Source: Nonlabens ulvanivorans
GTDB taxonomy: Bacteria; Bacteroidota; Bacteroidia; Flavobacteriales; Flavobacteriaceae
NCBI RefSeq assembly: GCF_000732625.1
Contig: NZ_JPJI01000012.1
Coordinates: forward strand, 101,816-165,815
Direction of reading: 5' to 3'
DNA: 64,000 nucleotides
Every line of letters begins with the position of its first letter. Position 1 is the stretch's first letter. Positions 44,309-52,937 of this stretch are shown here, piece by piece. The position numbers were made by a program, and so were the translations under genes. The notes below the pieces were generated by a model that saw only the letters and a program-made list of their open reading frames with translations, was not told the DNA's origin and searched no databases.

Positions 44309-45535
44309 ATGAAGTTTTTTGAAGAGAGTGTAGAAGAGGCTTTTCGTATCTTATTTGAAGGTGCGTCAGAAGGTATTGTTGTAGTAAATTCAGAACAGTT
44401 TATAGTGGCAACTAATTCTTCTGCAAGAGCAATTTTTGGATATGATAAGGATGAACTAGAAGGACAGCATCTTCATAAATTAATTCCTTCTTCATACCAT
44501 AAAGAACATCATTCTCACTTCAATGGTTTTATGAAACACAGTCAGAAGCGAGAAATGGGTAAAGGTCGTGTACTCTACGGTATGCGTAAAGACGGTTCTC
44601 AGTTCCCAGTAGAAGCTGGTTTAAATCCTTTTTCTTTACATGATCATCACTACGTAATGGCTTTAGTCACTGATATTACTGTACGTAAAGCTCAAGAAAA
44701 ACATATTGAAGATCTTAATAACCATTTAGAAGAGAAGATAGAAGAGCGTACCGATTCTTTAAATCAAGCTGTTAAATCGTTACAAGATGAAATTGTTTTA
44801 AGAAAAGAAGCAGAGAGAAGCGCAAATGAAGCCTTACAAAAAGAAAAAGAGCTGAATGAACTGAAAACCAAATTTTTATCTCTGGTTTCTCATGAGTTTA
44901 AAACACCTATTAGTGGTATTTTAACTTCGGCAACACTTGCATCAAAATATACTAAAGAAGAACATCAAGAAAAAAGAGTTAAACACCTTAATACTATTAA
45001 GAGTAAGGTGAAATATCTTAATACAATTATAGATGACTTTTTATCTATTGAAAGATTAGATACTGGTAAGACTAATTATAAGATAACATCATTTCCTTTA
45101 AGCAAGGTGCTTAATGAGGTGATCTATGACGCAAACGTCCATTTAAAAGATGAACAAAGTATCAATTATCCCAAAAATGCAGATGCTATAACAATAGAAT
45201 TTGATGAGAAAATACTAGAACTATCATTAAGTAATCTTATTCATAATGCCGTAAAGTATTCTGGTGAAGGAACTATAGTAGATATAAAAGCTGTAGAAAA
45301 AGTAAATTTTATAGAAATATTAATCATAGATCAAGGGATAGGAATACCAGAACATGAACAACGTTTTGTTTTTGATAGATATTTCAGAGCAGAAAATGTA
45401 TTGCTTAATCCAGGTACCGGTATAGGTCTTAATATTGTAAAAAATCATTTGAAAAACTTAGGTGGCAACATCACTTTTCAAAGTAAAGAAAATGAAGGTT
45501 CTACCTTTGCAATAACTATTCCTACAAGTAAATAA
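44309..45535 (+). CDS. PAS-domain sensor histidine kinase, FixL-like
   Basis: 408 residues, cytoplasmic, no membrane helix. PAS domain at residues about 10-125 (ATNSSARAIFGYDKDELEGQ; MRKDGSQFPVEAG), coiled linker 130-185, HisKA with phospho-His in LSLVSHEFKTP near residue 194, and HATPase with NLIHNAVKYS, DQGIGIPEHE and GTGIGLNIVKNHL. An ungapped alignment with FixL puts His67 at the heme-ligand position and Arg87 (GKGR) at the oxygen-contact Arg, but His and Arg here also occur in non-heme PAS domains. Partner of the downstream REC-CRP regulator, 7 bp away. Confidence 0.93.
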   Translation: MKFFEESVEEAFRILFEGASEGIVVVNSEQFIVATNSSARAIFGYDKDELEGQHLHKLIPSSYHKEHHSHFNGFMKHSQKREMGKGRVLYGMRKDGSQFPVEAGLNPFSLHDHHYVMALVTDITVRKAQEKHIEDLNNHLEEKIEERTDSLNQAVKSLQDEIVLRKEAERSANEALQKEKELNELKTKFLSLVSHEFKTPISGILTSATLASKYTKEEHQEKRVKHLNTIKSKVKYLNTIIDDFLSIERLDTGKTNYKITSFPLSKVLNEVIYDANVHLKDEQSINYPKNADAITIEFDEKILELSLSNLIHNAVKYSGEGTIVDIKAVEKVNFIEILIIDQGIGIPEHEQRFVFDRYFRAENVLLNPGTGIGLNIVKNHLKNLGGNITFQSKENEGSTFAITIPTSK

Positions 45536-45542
45536 CATAATA

Positions 45543-46592
45543 ATGAAAAAGATCTTAATTATAGAAGATGATGCCGCATTAAGGGAGAATACAGCCGAAT
45601 TGCTTGAGCTGTCAGACTTTGAGGTTATTACTGCCGCAAATGGTCGTTTAGGAATAGAACAAGCTCAAAATAACAAACCCGATGTTATCGTTTGTGATAT
45701 CATGATGCCAGAAGTAGATGGTTATGGTGTTTTAGAGGCTTTATCACTAGACGTGAGTACCAATCAAATCCCTTTTATATTCTTATCAGCTCGCACAGAC
45801 CATAAAGAGGTACGTAAAGGAATGGATCTAGGAGCAGATGATTATCTAACAAAACCATTTGAAGAAGAAGAATTATTAAACGCTATAGAAACTCGATTAG
45901 CCAAAGCTGAAGTTTTTAAATCTTTATTAAATAATTTACCACAACCTTCAAGTGATGAAGGTCAATTGCGTAATCTAAATGAATTGAAAAATTTTTTTGA
46001 TGATCATGGAGAAGAGCTTAATTTTAAAAAAGGTGATGTAATCTATCAAGAAGGTTCACGTTCATTTAGAATTTACTTGATTACAAAAGGAGTGGTTAAA
46101 ACATACCAAATCGATAAAAGTGGTAAGGAGTTAATTACTTCCTTATTTAAGGAAGATGAGTTTTTAGGGTTTACCTCTATATTAGATAATGTTGCTTATG
46201 AAGAATCTGCAGAGGCTCTTGAAGACGTGACACTAGTTGGTGTCTCTAAATCTGTCCTTAAGGAAATACTAGATCACAGTAATAATTTATCAATGGAGTT
46301 GTTACAATTGTTATCTGATAATGTAGCTCATGTAAAAACACAACTTTTACAAATGGCTTATAGTTCAGTACGTAAAAAAACAGCACAGACGATACTACAA
46401 TTTGCTAGTGCTTTCAATAAACAAGCTCAAGAAGATATTTGTATCACTCGTAACGATCTAGCAAGTGTTGCAGGTATAGCTACAGAAAGTTTAATACGCA
46501 CTTTATCTGGATTTAAAAAAGATGGACTTATTGAAATAGAAGGACGCAGTATTAGAATTATCGATATTAATGGACTTGAAAAAGTAGAATAA
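45543..46592 (+). CDS. Response regulator fused to a CRP/FNR-type domain
   Basis: 349 residues. Receiver domain 1-125 with acceptor Asp52 (CDIMMPEVDGYG) and Lys in DDYLTKPF; cyclic-nucleotide-binding-like domain about 155-270 (FKKGDVIYQEGS, FKEDEFLGFTSIL); Crp-type HTH at the end (CITRNDLASVAGIATESLIRTL quoted in part: SVAGIATESLIRTLSGF). The recognition helix keeps the Glu and Arg that read TGA half-sites in CRP and FNR. There is no N-terminal Cys cluster, so oxygen sensing by an iron-sulfur centre is unlikely; signal input should come from the kinase. Confidence 0.93.
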   Translation: MKKILIIEDDAALRENTAELLELSDFEVITAANGRLGIEQAQNNKPDVIVCDIMMPEVDGYGVLEALSLDVSTNQIPFIFLSARTDHKEVRKGMDLGADDYLTKPFEEEELLNAIETRLAKAEVFKSLLNNLPQPSSDEGQLRNLNELKNFFDDHGEELNFKKGDVIYQEGSRSFRIYLITKGVVKTYQIDKSGKELITSLFKEDEFLGFTSILDNVAYEESAEALEDVTLVGVSKSVLKEILDHSNNLSMELLQLLSDNVAHVKTQLLQMAYSSVRKKTAQTILQFASAFNKQAQEDICITRNDLASVAGIATESLIRTLSGFKKDGLIEIEGRSIRIIDINGLEKVE

Positions 46593-46604
46593 ATATCCGA
46601 AAAC

Positions 46605-46616
46605 TGATTTTTATCA
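46605..46616 (+). promoter_or_regulatory. FNR/FixK-like box TGATTTTTATCA with -7 TACATTTG at 46640-46647
   Basis: TGAT-N4-ATCA box starting 35 bp before a perfect -7 element, upstream of the usp at 46668. It also lies directly after the regulator gene. Confidence 0.8.
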
Positions 46617-46667
46617 TTATTTCATAGTTTCTAGCCCGATACATTTGTGAGCTCAAAGTAATTTGCA

Positions 46668-47474
46668 ATGAAGCACATTCTTATACCGGTAGATAATACA
46701 GATCCATCATGGACCGCTGCACATTGCGCTATATCTATGTATCGTGATGCTGGAATTTGCTTTTATTTGTTGCCAGCTAGCTCTTTAAAGCCTATTGATG
46801 ATGATGCGTCTAAAACTCTAATAGCTACCAATTATAATTTTAAAGAAAGAGTAGAGGCTTTAGAATTATTAATAGCACCACATCAAAAGATTATTGGTTT
46901 ATCATTAGAAGGTAGTTTCATAACTCAAGTTAAAGAAGCTGTGCATGACAATGATATAGACCTTATAGTGTGTACAGATGTATTTCATGCAACTCACAAT
47001 GGACAGATAGATGCTATTCATACTAAAGCTATTATCACACGCATAAAATGTCCTGTGTTGATTGTGCCGCATGATTTTAAATGTAAACCTCTAGAACAAG
47101 TCGTCTTACTGTCCGATTTTAATTTTACTCATCGGTCCAAGGCAACCAACACCATTACAGATTTTGTAGATCGTTCACAGACTCATCTCAATATATTACA
47201 ATTACAGACCAGTAATGCTATTTTAACACAAAGTCAGGTAGAAAATAAGTCATTTCTCAAAACTGCTTTAGAGCAGTTTTCTTGTAGTTTCCATTCTGTG
47301 ATAAATAAAACAATGGATGATGCATTACAACTTTTTGTAAGTATACACCAAGTGGAATTAGTTATACTATTTGCTAAAAACATCAATTTTCTTGAAAATA
47401 TACTTTTCTCGTCCGAGCATTACCATGAACTCAATTATCGTAAAAAAGTTCCTTTTTTAATCATTCATGAATAA
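46668..47474 (+). CDS. Universal stress protein-like, divergent, 268 aa
   Basis: Usp-like opening MKHILIPVDNTDPSWTAAHCA and a second Usp-like half from about residue 145 (VVLLSDFNFTHRSKA). The ATP-binding loop is lost: the equivalent stretch reads CTDVFHATHNGQID instead of G-x2-G-x9-G-S. It is the most divergent of the six Usp proteins and may not bind ATP. Controlled by its own FNR-like box. Confidence 0.85.
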   Translation: MKHILIPVDNTDPSWTAAHCAISMYRDAGICFYLLPASSLKPIDDDASKTLIATNYNFKERVEALELLIAPHQKIIGLSLEGSFITQVKEAVHDNDIDLIVCTDVFHATHNGQIDAIHTKAIITRIKCPVLIVPHDFKCKPLEQVVLLSDFNFTHRSKATNTITDFVDRSQTHLNILQLQTSNAILTQSQVENKSFLKTALEQFSCSFHSVINKTMDDALQLFVSIHQVELVILFAKNINFLENILFSSEHYHELNYRKKVPFLIIHE

Positions 47475-47482
47475 CGGTTAAC

Positions 47483-47494
47483 TGATTAATATCA
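47483..47494 (+). promoter_or_regulatory. FNR/FixK-like box TGATTAATATCA with -7-like TAGGTTTA at 47518-47525
   Basis: Box followed by ATAGTTT; the -7-like element starts exactly 35 bp after the box start, differing from consensus only in the last base. A further half-site AAATCATAG lies at 47512-47520. Confidence 0.75.
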
Positions 47495-47547
47495 TAGTTT
47501 TTAAGTGTTGTAAATCATAGGTTTACGTAAATAAATACCACGATACT

Positions 47548-48345
47548 ATGAAGGTTATAATCGTTCCTACAGATTTTTCAGAAAATGCTTTTAACGCGTT
47601 GCAGTGTGCTATACAGTATTTTGATAAGGAAGAAGCTAAGTTTGTAATTGTACATACCTATGATCTGCCTATGCAAGACGTACAGCTGGCGTGTGAAGAA
47701 AAGCTGGATCACTTATTAGAGCGAGTAGAGTATTTAACCTATAATCCGCATCACAGTTTTGAGACTCGCGCAATTGCAGGTAATTTTATGACACAACTCA
47801 ATAATCTGGTAGACTTACTGAATGCAGACTTAGTTGTTATGGGAACGCAAGGGAAAACTGCAGATCGCAAAAGAAATTTCGGTAGTAATACCTTACAGAT
47901 CATTAAAAATGTTAGCTGTCCTGTTCTAGCCATACCACTCGAGTTAGAGTTTAAGAGTCCAGATAGTATTCTTTTACCATCTGGACTGCAGGTACCTTTT
48001 AAAGATAGAGAACTAGACTTAATCAGCATGCTGGCACTATGTCATCGTTCTAAAGTGCATCTTTTACATATAGCACAGTTTGATCAATTATCTCAAAGGC
48101 AGATTGAAATTAAAAAAATATGGGAATCACGCTTTCGCGAAAGCGAGATAGAATATACCCGTCATGATTTAGGAGATGGAACCACAGTGATTAATAATTT
48201 TATCAGCAAACATGAGATTGATTTATTAGTACTTGTAAATTCTAAACATTCTTTCCTAGAGTCCTTTTTAAAAACACCAACTATCGATGCGTTAGGATTA
48301 AATCTTAAAATTCCTTTTTTAATTCTTCAAAATCTATCACGATAA
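47548..48345 (+). CDS. Universal stress protein, tandem Usp domains
   Basis: 265 residues. N-terminal VIIVPTDFSENAFNALQCA; the ATP loop GTQGKTADRKRNFGSN keeps the full G-x2-G-x9-G-S pattern. A second Usp half follows from about residue 150 (SILLPSGLQVPFKDRELD). A palindrome copy at 48130-48145 is read in frame as RFRES. The next usp gene starts 11 bp after its stop and has no box of its own, so the two form an operon. Confidence 0.92.
   Translation: MKVIIVPTDFSENAFNALQCAIQYFDKEEAKFVIVHTYDLPMQDVQLACEEKLDHLLERVEYLTYNPHHSFETRAIAGNFMTQLNNLVDLLNADLVVMGTQGKTADRKRNFGSNTLQIIKNVSCPVLAIPLELEFKSPDSILLPSGLQVPFKDRELDLISMLALCHRSKVHLLHIAQFDQLSQRQIEIKKIWESRFRESEIEYTRHDLGDGTTVINNFISKHEIDLLVLVNSKHSFLESFLKTPTIDALGLNLKIPFLILQNLSR
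48130..48145. repeat. Interspersed palindrome copy 10, 16-bp perfect, in a usp gene
   Basis: Core GCTTTCGCGAAAGC extended by C/G, translated as Arg-Phe-Arg-Glu-Ser. Confidence 0.95.
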
Positions 48346-48356
48346 TATAATTAATT

Positions 48357-49199
48357 ATGAAAAAGATTCTTTTACCCACAGATTTTTCCAAGGCATCCAT
48401 TAACGCCATGGAGTATGCTGTGCAGTTGTTTAAAAATGAAAAGTGCACTTTTTATGTTCTTAACACTTATGAGCCGGTAGCGCTTTATACTTCTACTACT
48501 TATGGAAATGATCTTGGTTTAGATTTAGAAATAGGAGAGCTATTTAAAAAGAAGTCTAAAAAACAGGTGCAAAAGGTCATCGATGAGGTGAGTTCAAAAT
48601 ATGAGGATGAACATCACCACTATAAAGGGATTTCAACATTTAATATGTTGAGTATTGAAGTTAATCAACTAGTTAAAGATTATGATATCGAACTCATTAT
48701 TATGGGAACAAATGGAGCTACTGGTCTTAAGGAAGTATTTATAGGCTCGCAAACCATGCATGTTATAAAAAATGCCAAAGTTCCCGTAATAGGTGTGCCG
48801 CAAGGTTACTGTTTTAAACAGCCCAAGGAGATATTGTTTACCACGGATTATCAAACAAATGAAAACCACATAGGTATGGAATTGCTTGAAGATATTTGCA
48901 ATAAAAATATCTCCAGATTAATATTTTTAAATGCCTATGAAGGTAGTAGTTTGACACAGCAACAAGTTGCAAATATGGAGTCGTTAGACGTTTTTTTTAA
49001 ACGTGATGCACATCTTACTCAAATAGCAAAAGGTATGGATGTATTAGAGGCTATGGAAGATTTTCAATCTAGGCATGGTATCGATCTATTAGTTCTAGTT
49101 CACAATAAACACAACTTTTTTGAGAATTTATTGTTCAAACCTGTTGTTAAAAAAGTAGTTCATCATTCAGGTGTGCCTTTCTTTATTTTACCTAACTAG
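48357..49199 (+). CDS. Universal stress protein, tandem Usp domains
   Basis: 280 residues. N-terminal KKILLPTDFSKASINAMEYA; intact ATP loop GTNGATGLKEVFIGSQT; second half from about residue 160 (EILFTTDYQTNENH). Cotranscribed with the usp gene upstream, from the FNR-like box at 47483. Confidence 0.92.
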   Translation: MKKILLPTDFSKASINAMEYAVQLFKNEKCTFYVLNTYEPVALYTSTTYGNDLGLDLEIGELFKKKSKKQVQKVIDEVSSKYEDEHHHYKGISTFNMLSIEVNQLVKDYDIELIIMGTNGATGLKEVFIGSQTMHVIKNAKVPVIGVPQGYCFKQPKEILFTTDYQTNENHIGMELLEDICNKNISRLIFLNAYEGSSLTQQQVANMESLDVFFKRDAHLTQIAKGMDVLEAMEDFQSRHGIDLLVLVHNKHNFFENLLFKPVVKKVVHHSGVPFFILPN

Positions 49200-49202
49200 A
49201 GC

Positions 49203-49214
49203 TGATTTTTATCA
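49203..49214 (+). promoter_or_regulatory. FNR/FixK-like box TGATTTTTATCA with -7-like TAGTTTTA at 49238-49245
   Basis: Box followed by ATAGG; the -7-like element starts exactly 35 bp after the box start and has A in place of the final G. Confidence 0.75.
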
Positions 49215-49263
49215 TAGGTAAATATATAAGTAAGGGATAGTTTTATCCACTAAAATAAGGACC

Positions 49264-50112
49264 ATGGCATCTATTATCGTACCGACTGACTTTTCTGAAA
49301 ATGCGTATAATGCGTTATTTTATGCGACACAATTATTTCCTGATGAAAATTGTACCATATATCTAGTACATTCTTATGAGGCGACCTTAAATGATAGCAT
49401 TAGTAAAATGGATCCTGTGGCAAATGAAGCAATTACTGCAAAATTAAGATCAACGGTCCAAAGTCAACTAGAGCAATTGTCTCATCGAGTTCAACTAGAC
49501 TGTGCGGGATACGACTTAAAGGTTGAATTGATGTACGCTGCATTACCTCTTAATGAGATTATGAATGATTTAATTGAGAATCTAGATGTTCAATTAGTAG
49601 TTATGGGTACTAAAGGAGCATCAGGATTAAAAGAAATTTTTATAGGAAGTCAAGCGGTAGATACCATTAAGAATATCAGCCCTATTCCGCTTTTCTTAAT
49701 TCCTGAAAATTCGAACTATATTCATCCTAAAAATATAGCTTATGCTACTGATTTTAAGAAGAATACTCTGCAAAATAACATTGATTTTTTAAAAAAGATA
49801 ATAAAAGCAAATAACTCAAAATTACAATTAGTTCATTTTCATAATGAGTCAGATGTACAAAGAGAAGTTGAGCCACAATTCAATATTTTAAAAGAGCAAT
49901 TAAATGATGTTGAGTTTACAACACACTGGGTCTCTAGTAAACAATCTGTTGAGAGTGATCTTAATCAGTTTTGTAAAACACAAAATATTAATTTATTGAC
50001 ATTACTATTTCATAAGTATAGTTTTTTAAAGAGTGTTTTAAAAACCTCAACGGTAGAAAAAATAAGTTTCCATACTGATCTTCCATTACTTATTCTGCCG
50101 GAAGAGGTCTGA
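49264..50112 (+). CDS. Universal stress protein, tandem Usp domains
   Basis: 282 residues. N-terminal SIIVPTDFSENAYNALFYA; intact ATP loop GTKGASGLKEIFIGSQ; second half from about residue 158 (NIAYATDFKKNTLQN). Monocistronic, with its own FNR-like box 50 bp before the ATG. Confidence 0.92.
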   Translation: MASIIVPTDFSENAYNALFYATQLFPDENCTIYLVHSYEATLNDSISKMDPVANEAITAKLRSTVQSQLEQLSHRVQLDCAGYDLKVELMYAALPLNEIMNDLIENLDVQLVVMGTKGASGLKEIFIGSQAVDTIKNISPIPLFLIPENSNYIHPKNIAYATDFKKNTLQNNIDFLKKIIKANNSKLQLVHFHNESDVQREVEPQFNILKEQLNDVEFTTHWVSSKQSVESDLNQFCKTQNINLLTLLFHKYSFLKSVLKTSTVEKISFHTDLPLLILPEEV

Positions 50113-50121
50113 TAATAATCA
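50110..50121 (+). promoter_or_regulatory. FNR/FixK-like box TGATAATAATCA with -7-like TAGATTTA at 50145-50152
   Basis: The box overlaps the stop codon of the preceding usp gene and is followed by ATAGTT. The -7-like element starts exactly 35 bp after the box start, with A in place of the final G. Confidence 0.75.
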
Positions 50122-50176
50122 TAGTTATTCTTCTCTCAAATATCTAGATTTATGAAGTAATATAAAGTAATAAGCT

Positions 50177-51028
50177 ATGAAAAAGAAAATCTTAATACCT
50201 ACCGATTTTTCAAAGAACGCATGGAATGCCATAACCTATGCTTCAGACCTGTTTAAAAATAAAGAGTGCAGTTTTTTCTTGCTCAATGCCTACAATGCTA
50301 CAATGCATAGTAGAGGACATTTAATGAAGGATAAAGCAGAAATGCTTTCTTTTGAGACAGAAAAAAATAAGTCAGCTAGTGGTCTAGCAAATATATTAGA
50401 GATGTTAGATTTTAGAGGTCTTAATGAAAAGCATGAATATCATATAGTATCTGTAAAAGATGATCCATTAAGTGCTATTCAATCAACCATTGAAAAGAAA
50501 GATATTGAGTTAGTTGTTATGGGGACAAAAGGTGCTAGTAATTATGAGAATAAACTCTTTGGTAGTAATACTATAAATGTGATGGAAAATTTGCGTAGTT
50601 CACCTATTCTTGGAATTCCATTAGACGCCAGATTAGTACATATTAAAGAAATTGTGTTTCCGACTAGTTTTAAAACGCATTACAAAAGAAGAGAACTAGT
50701 TCATCTTGTCGAGATAGCGCAGTTGCAAGATGCAAATATTTGCGTTTTACACGTTAATGATCATCCAGAACTAACCGTTGAACAACAAGAGAATAAACAA
50801 TTGCTAGAAGATTGTTTTGAGGATGCTTCTTTTAGTCTACATCACATCGGCGGTTCAGATGTTAATAGTAGTGTTAAACGATTTGTAGAAAGTCGTGGAA
50901 GTGATATGGTGTCTTTTATCAATAGAAAACATTCATTTTTAGATTCTATATTTTCTACACCAATGGTAGAAGAATTAGGGATGTTTAGTAAAGTGCCTTT
51001 ATTGGTAATGCATGATTCAAAGTACTAA
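50177..51028 (+). CDS. Universal stress protein, tandem Usp domains
   Basis: 283 residues. N-terminal KKILIPTDFSKNAWNAITYA; ATP loop GTKGASNYENKLFGSNT intact; second half from about residue 158 (EIVFPTSFKTHYKRR). Last of the tandem array and controlled by its own FNR-like box. Confidence 0.92.
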   Translation: MKKKILIPTDFSKNAWNAITYASDLFKNKECSFFLLNAYNATMHSRGHLMKDKAEMLSFETEKNKSASGLANILEMLDFRGLNEKHEYHIVSVKDDPLSAIQSTIEKKDIELVVMGTKGASNYENKLFGSNTINVMENLRSSPILGIPLDARLVHIKEIVFPTSFKTHYKRRELVHLVEIAQLQDANICVLHVNDHPELTVEQQENKQLLEDCFEDASFSLHHIGGSDVNSSVKRFVESRGSDMVSFINRKHSFLDSIFSTPMVEELGMFSKVPLLVMHDSKY

Positions 51029-51084
51029 ATCGTGGAATAAAATGTATTTGCGAGAGCATTTTTGTATCTATTTAAAAACTAATC

Positions 51085-51732
51085 ATGAGAAATTCAATAT
51101 ATGCTATAGCGATTTTAGTCTTTGGACTTGTGAGTTGTTCTGACTCTGAATTAGTAGAAAACTGGAAAAATCCTGAAGTTGAAACTTTTCAAGCGCAAAA
51201 AGTACTTGTACTTGCCATATCCAATGATGTTGAAAACAGACAGTATTTTGAAAACCGTGTGGTTCAACAGCTCATAAATAAAGGAGTAAACGCTATAAAT
51301 AGCGATAATTTTTTTGACAATAATTTTACCCAAAGACCTCAAACGGAGAATGAAGTAAAGGCTCTGGAAGATTTATTGTTACATGATGGTTATGATGCAA
51401 TATTAGTTTCTAAAGTTATAGGAGCAGAGGATAAGGTCACGTTGATTAAATCTTATCAGAATTTTAATAAAACGTTTGAGACTTTTAATGAAGATTATTA
51501 TTCAAACCAAGGCTTATTTGATCAAAACGAGCAATTAGAAAGTTATGTAGTTTATCATGCTGAAAGTGTACTATATTGTATCTGTCCAGAAAAAGAGCGA
51601 CAAGTGATATGGCGAGCATCTATTGACGTTACAAAACTTGATTCCAAAAAGAAAGCCATTAAAGATTATTGTAAAATGTTGATGTGGTCTCTTGAAGATC
51701 AAGAATTGTTAATCACTAATTCAAAATCTTAA
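51085..51732 (+). CDS. Lipoprotein of unknown function, 215 aa
   Basis: Lipoprotein signal SIYAIAILVFGLVSCSD (Cys near residue 18), then ENWKNPEVETFQAQKVLVLAI and a region resembling DUF4136-like lipoproteins that form a Rossmann-like fold with later strands AILVSKVIGAEDKV. No FNR-like box was found before it, so it may not belong to the neighbouring stress regulon. Followed by a bidirectional terminator. Confidence 0.75.
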   Translation: MRNSIYAIAILVFGLVSCSDSELVENWKNPEVETFQAQKVLVLAISNDVENRQYFENRVVQQLINKGVNAINSDNFFDNNFTQRPQTENEVKALEDLLLHDGYDAILVSKVIGAEDKVTLIKSYQNFNKTFETFNEDYYSNQGLFDQNEQLESYVVYHAESVLYCICPEKERQVIWRASIDVTKLDSKKKAIKDYCKMLMWSLEDQELLITNSKS

Positions 51733-51790
51733 TCGAGAACTCAATTGTTTTTTTGTTGAACACAATAAGAACTTTGATTAAAAAATAAAA

Positions 51791-51815
51791 CCCCAATAAT
51801 CAAAGATTATTGGGG
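51791..51815. terminator. Bidirectional terminator between the lipoprotein gene and tRNA-Ser
   Basis: 11-bp perfect stem CCCCAATAATC/GATTATTGGGG with AAA loop; T-runs on both strands. Confidence 0.92.
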
Positions 51816-51821
51816 TTTTTG

Positions 51822-51906
51822 CGGAGAAGAAGGGATTCGAACCCCTGGAGGTGTGACCCTCGCTGGTTTTCAAGACCAGTGCATTCGACCACTCTGCCAC
51901 TTCTCC
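51822..51906 (-). tRNA. tRNA-Ser (anticodon TGA)
   Basis: 85-nt class II tRNA. Acceptor GGAGAAG/CTTCTCC, anticodon stem CTGGT/ACCAG with loop CTTGAAA, giving anticodon TGA. A long variable arm follows, and the T-arm is GGGGTTCGAATCCCTT. CCA is not encoded. Confidence 0.93.
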
Positions 51907-52018
51907 AGTCGATAAACAAAAATGTTTTTGCTTAAGCGGTTGCAAATATATAATTATTCTTTGTTTAATTATAATTTGGAGTAAAAAAAATCTACTTTTT
52001 TTGTAGATTTTTTATGTA

Positions 52019-52162
52019 TTAAGAAGGTGTTTTAATTTCATCTCTAGGTTGATGATGTTCTTTTTTATCTTTTACCTGATGATTAATTTTTTTGCCATGG
52101 GTTTGTTCTAGGTTAATGGCTTGTTCTCTTTTGCTTGTTTTTGCTGTCTTCGATGTTTTCAT
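52019..52162 (-). CDS. Small basic protein, 47 aa
   Basis: Frame from the ATG at 52162 to TAA at 52019. The 47-residue product is strongly basic (MKTSKTAKTSKREQ, then GKKINHQVKDKKEHHQ and RDEIKTPS) with no hydrophobic part, so it may be an unstructured nucleic-acid-associated protein. It is preceded on the minus strand by TTTG and a TATCTTAA near-match to the -7 element at 21 bp spacing. Coding status is likely but not certain. Confidence 0.5.
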   Translation of the reverse strand: MKTSKTAKTSKREQAINLEQTHGKKINHQVKDKKEHHQPRDEIKTPS

Positions 52163-52271
52163 TTTTTATTTTTTATTTTAAGATAAAAAATATTCTAATC
52201 GTTGACAAATAACTTAACAAGCTTTAACTGAATCATTTTCCTTTTATTTAATTTTTAAGAAAAATGGTCCG

Positions 52272-52937
52272 TTAGTTTAATTGTTTGTCATGACTAGGGC
52301 TGCTACTTCCTGTTATAGGAATAGATTTCCCACTATAAGTAGGGCTTTTCTCAATGTTTAATTCAATCCAAGCTTTAATATTTGCTAGCCATTCTCTACG
52401 GGTGAAATGCGCGTTTCCTGGATACTCTCTATTGTCGGCAATATATCCTTGTAGTTCTAATCCCATTTTTTTACCTACATATATGGCGCGTGGTAAATGA
52501 AATTTTTGAGTTATCACAATTGCTTTTTCTACTTGAAATACCTCTCGTGCTCTAAACATGCTGTCGTAAGTGTCAAAACCGGCATGATCCAAAAATATAT
52601 CCTCATTAGGTACACCTTTATCGTTTAAATAACGTCTCATAGCATTCACCTCATCGTACTCTTTTTGCCCATGATCACCGCTTAATAAAAACTTTTTGAT
52701 TATACCATTGTGATATAATTCAAATGCTTTGTCAACGCGGTCTTGTAGAATAGGAGAGAGACTTTTATCAGGTCGTACACTAGCGCCTAGTACTAAGCCT
52801 ACATAAGTAGGCTCTAAATCATTTGCGTTTTCAAAAATCAAATCACGACTAGATCTGTTTACATGAAACTGTAAGATAATTACAAGTAGGACTATCCCTA
52901 AAATTGTAAAAACGGTAAGATTTAGAAATTTACGCAT
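52272..52937 (-). CDS. SanA/YdcF-like DUF218 membrane protein
   Basis: 221 residues with an N-terminal membrane helix (LTVFTILGIVLLVIILQF). DUF218 motifs are VGLVLGASVRPDKSLSP, KKFLLSGDHGQKEYDE, and IVITQKFHLPRAIYVGKKMG. SanA is linked to envelope barrier function and vancomycin sensitivity in enterobacteria; the biochemical activity is unclear. It starts immediately after the thioesterase stop and is cotranscribed with it. Confidence 0.88.
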   Translation of the reverse strand: MRKFLNLTVFTILGIVLLVIILQFHVNRSSRDLIFENANDLEPTYVGLVLGASVRPDKSLSPILQDRVDKAFELYHNGIIKKFLLSGDHGQKEYDEVNAMRRYLNDKGVPNEDIFLDHAGFDTYDSMFRAREVFQVEKAIVITQKFHLPRAIYVGKKMGLELQGYIADNREYPGNAHFTRREWLANIKAWIELNIEKSPTYSGKSIPITGSSSPSHDKQLN

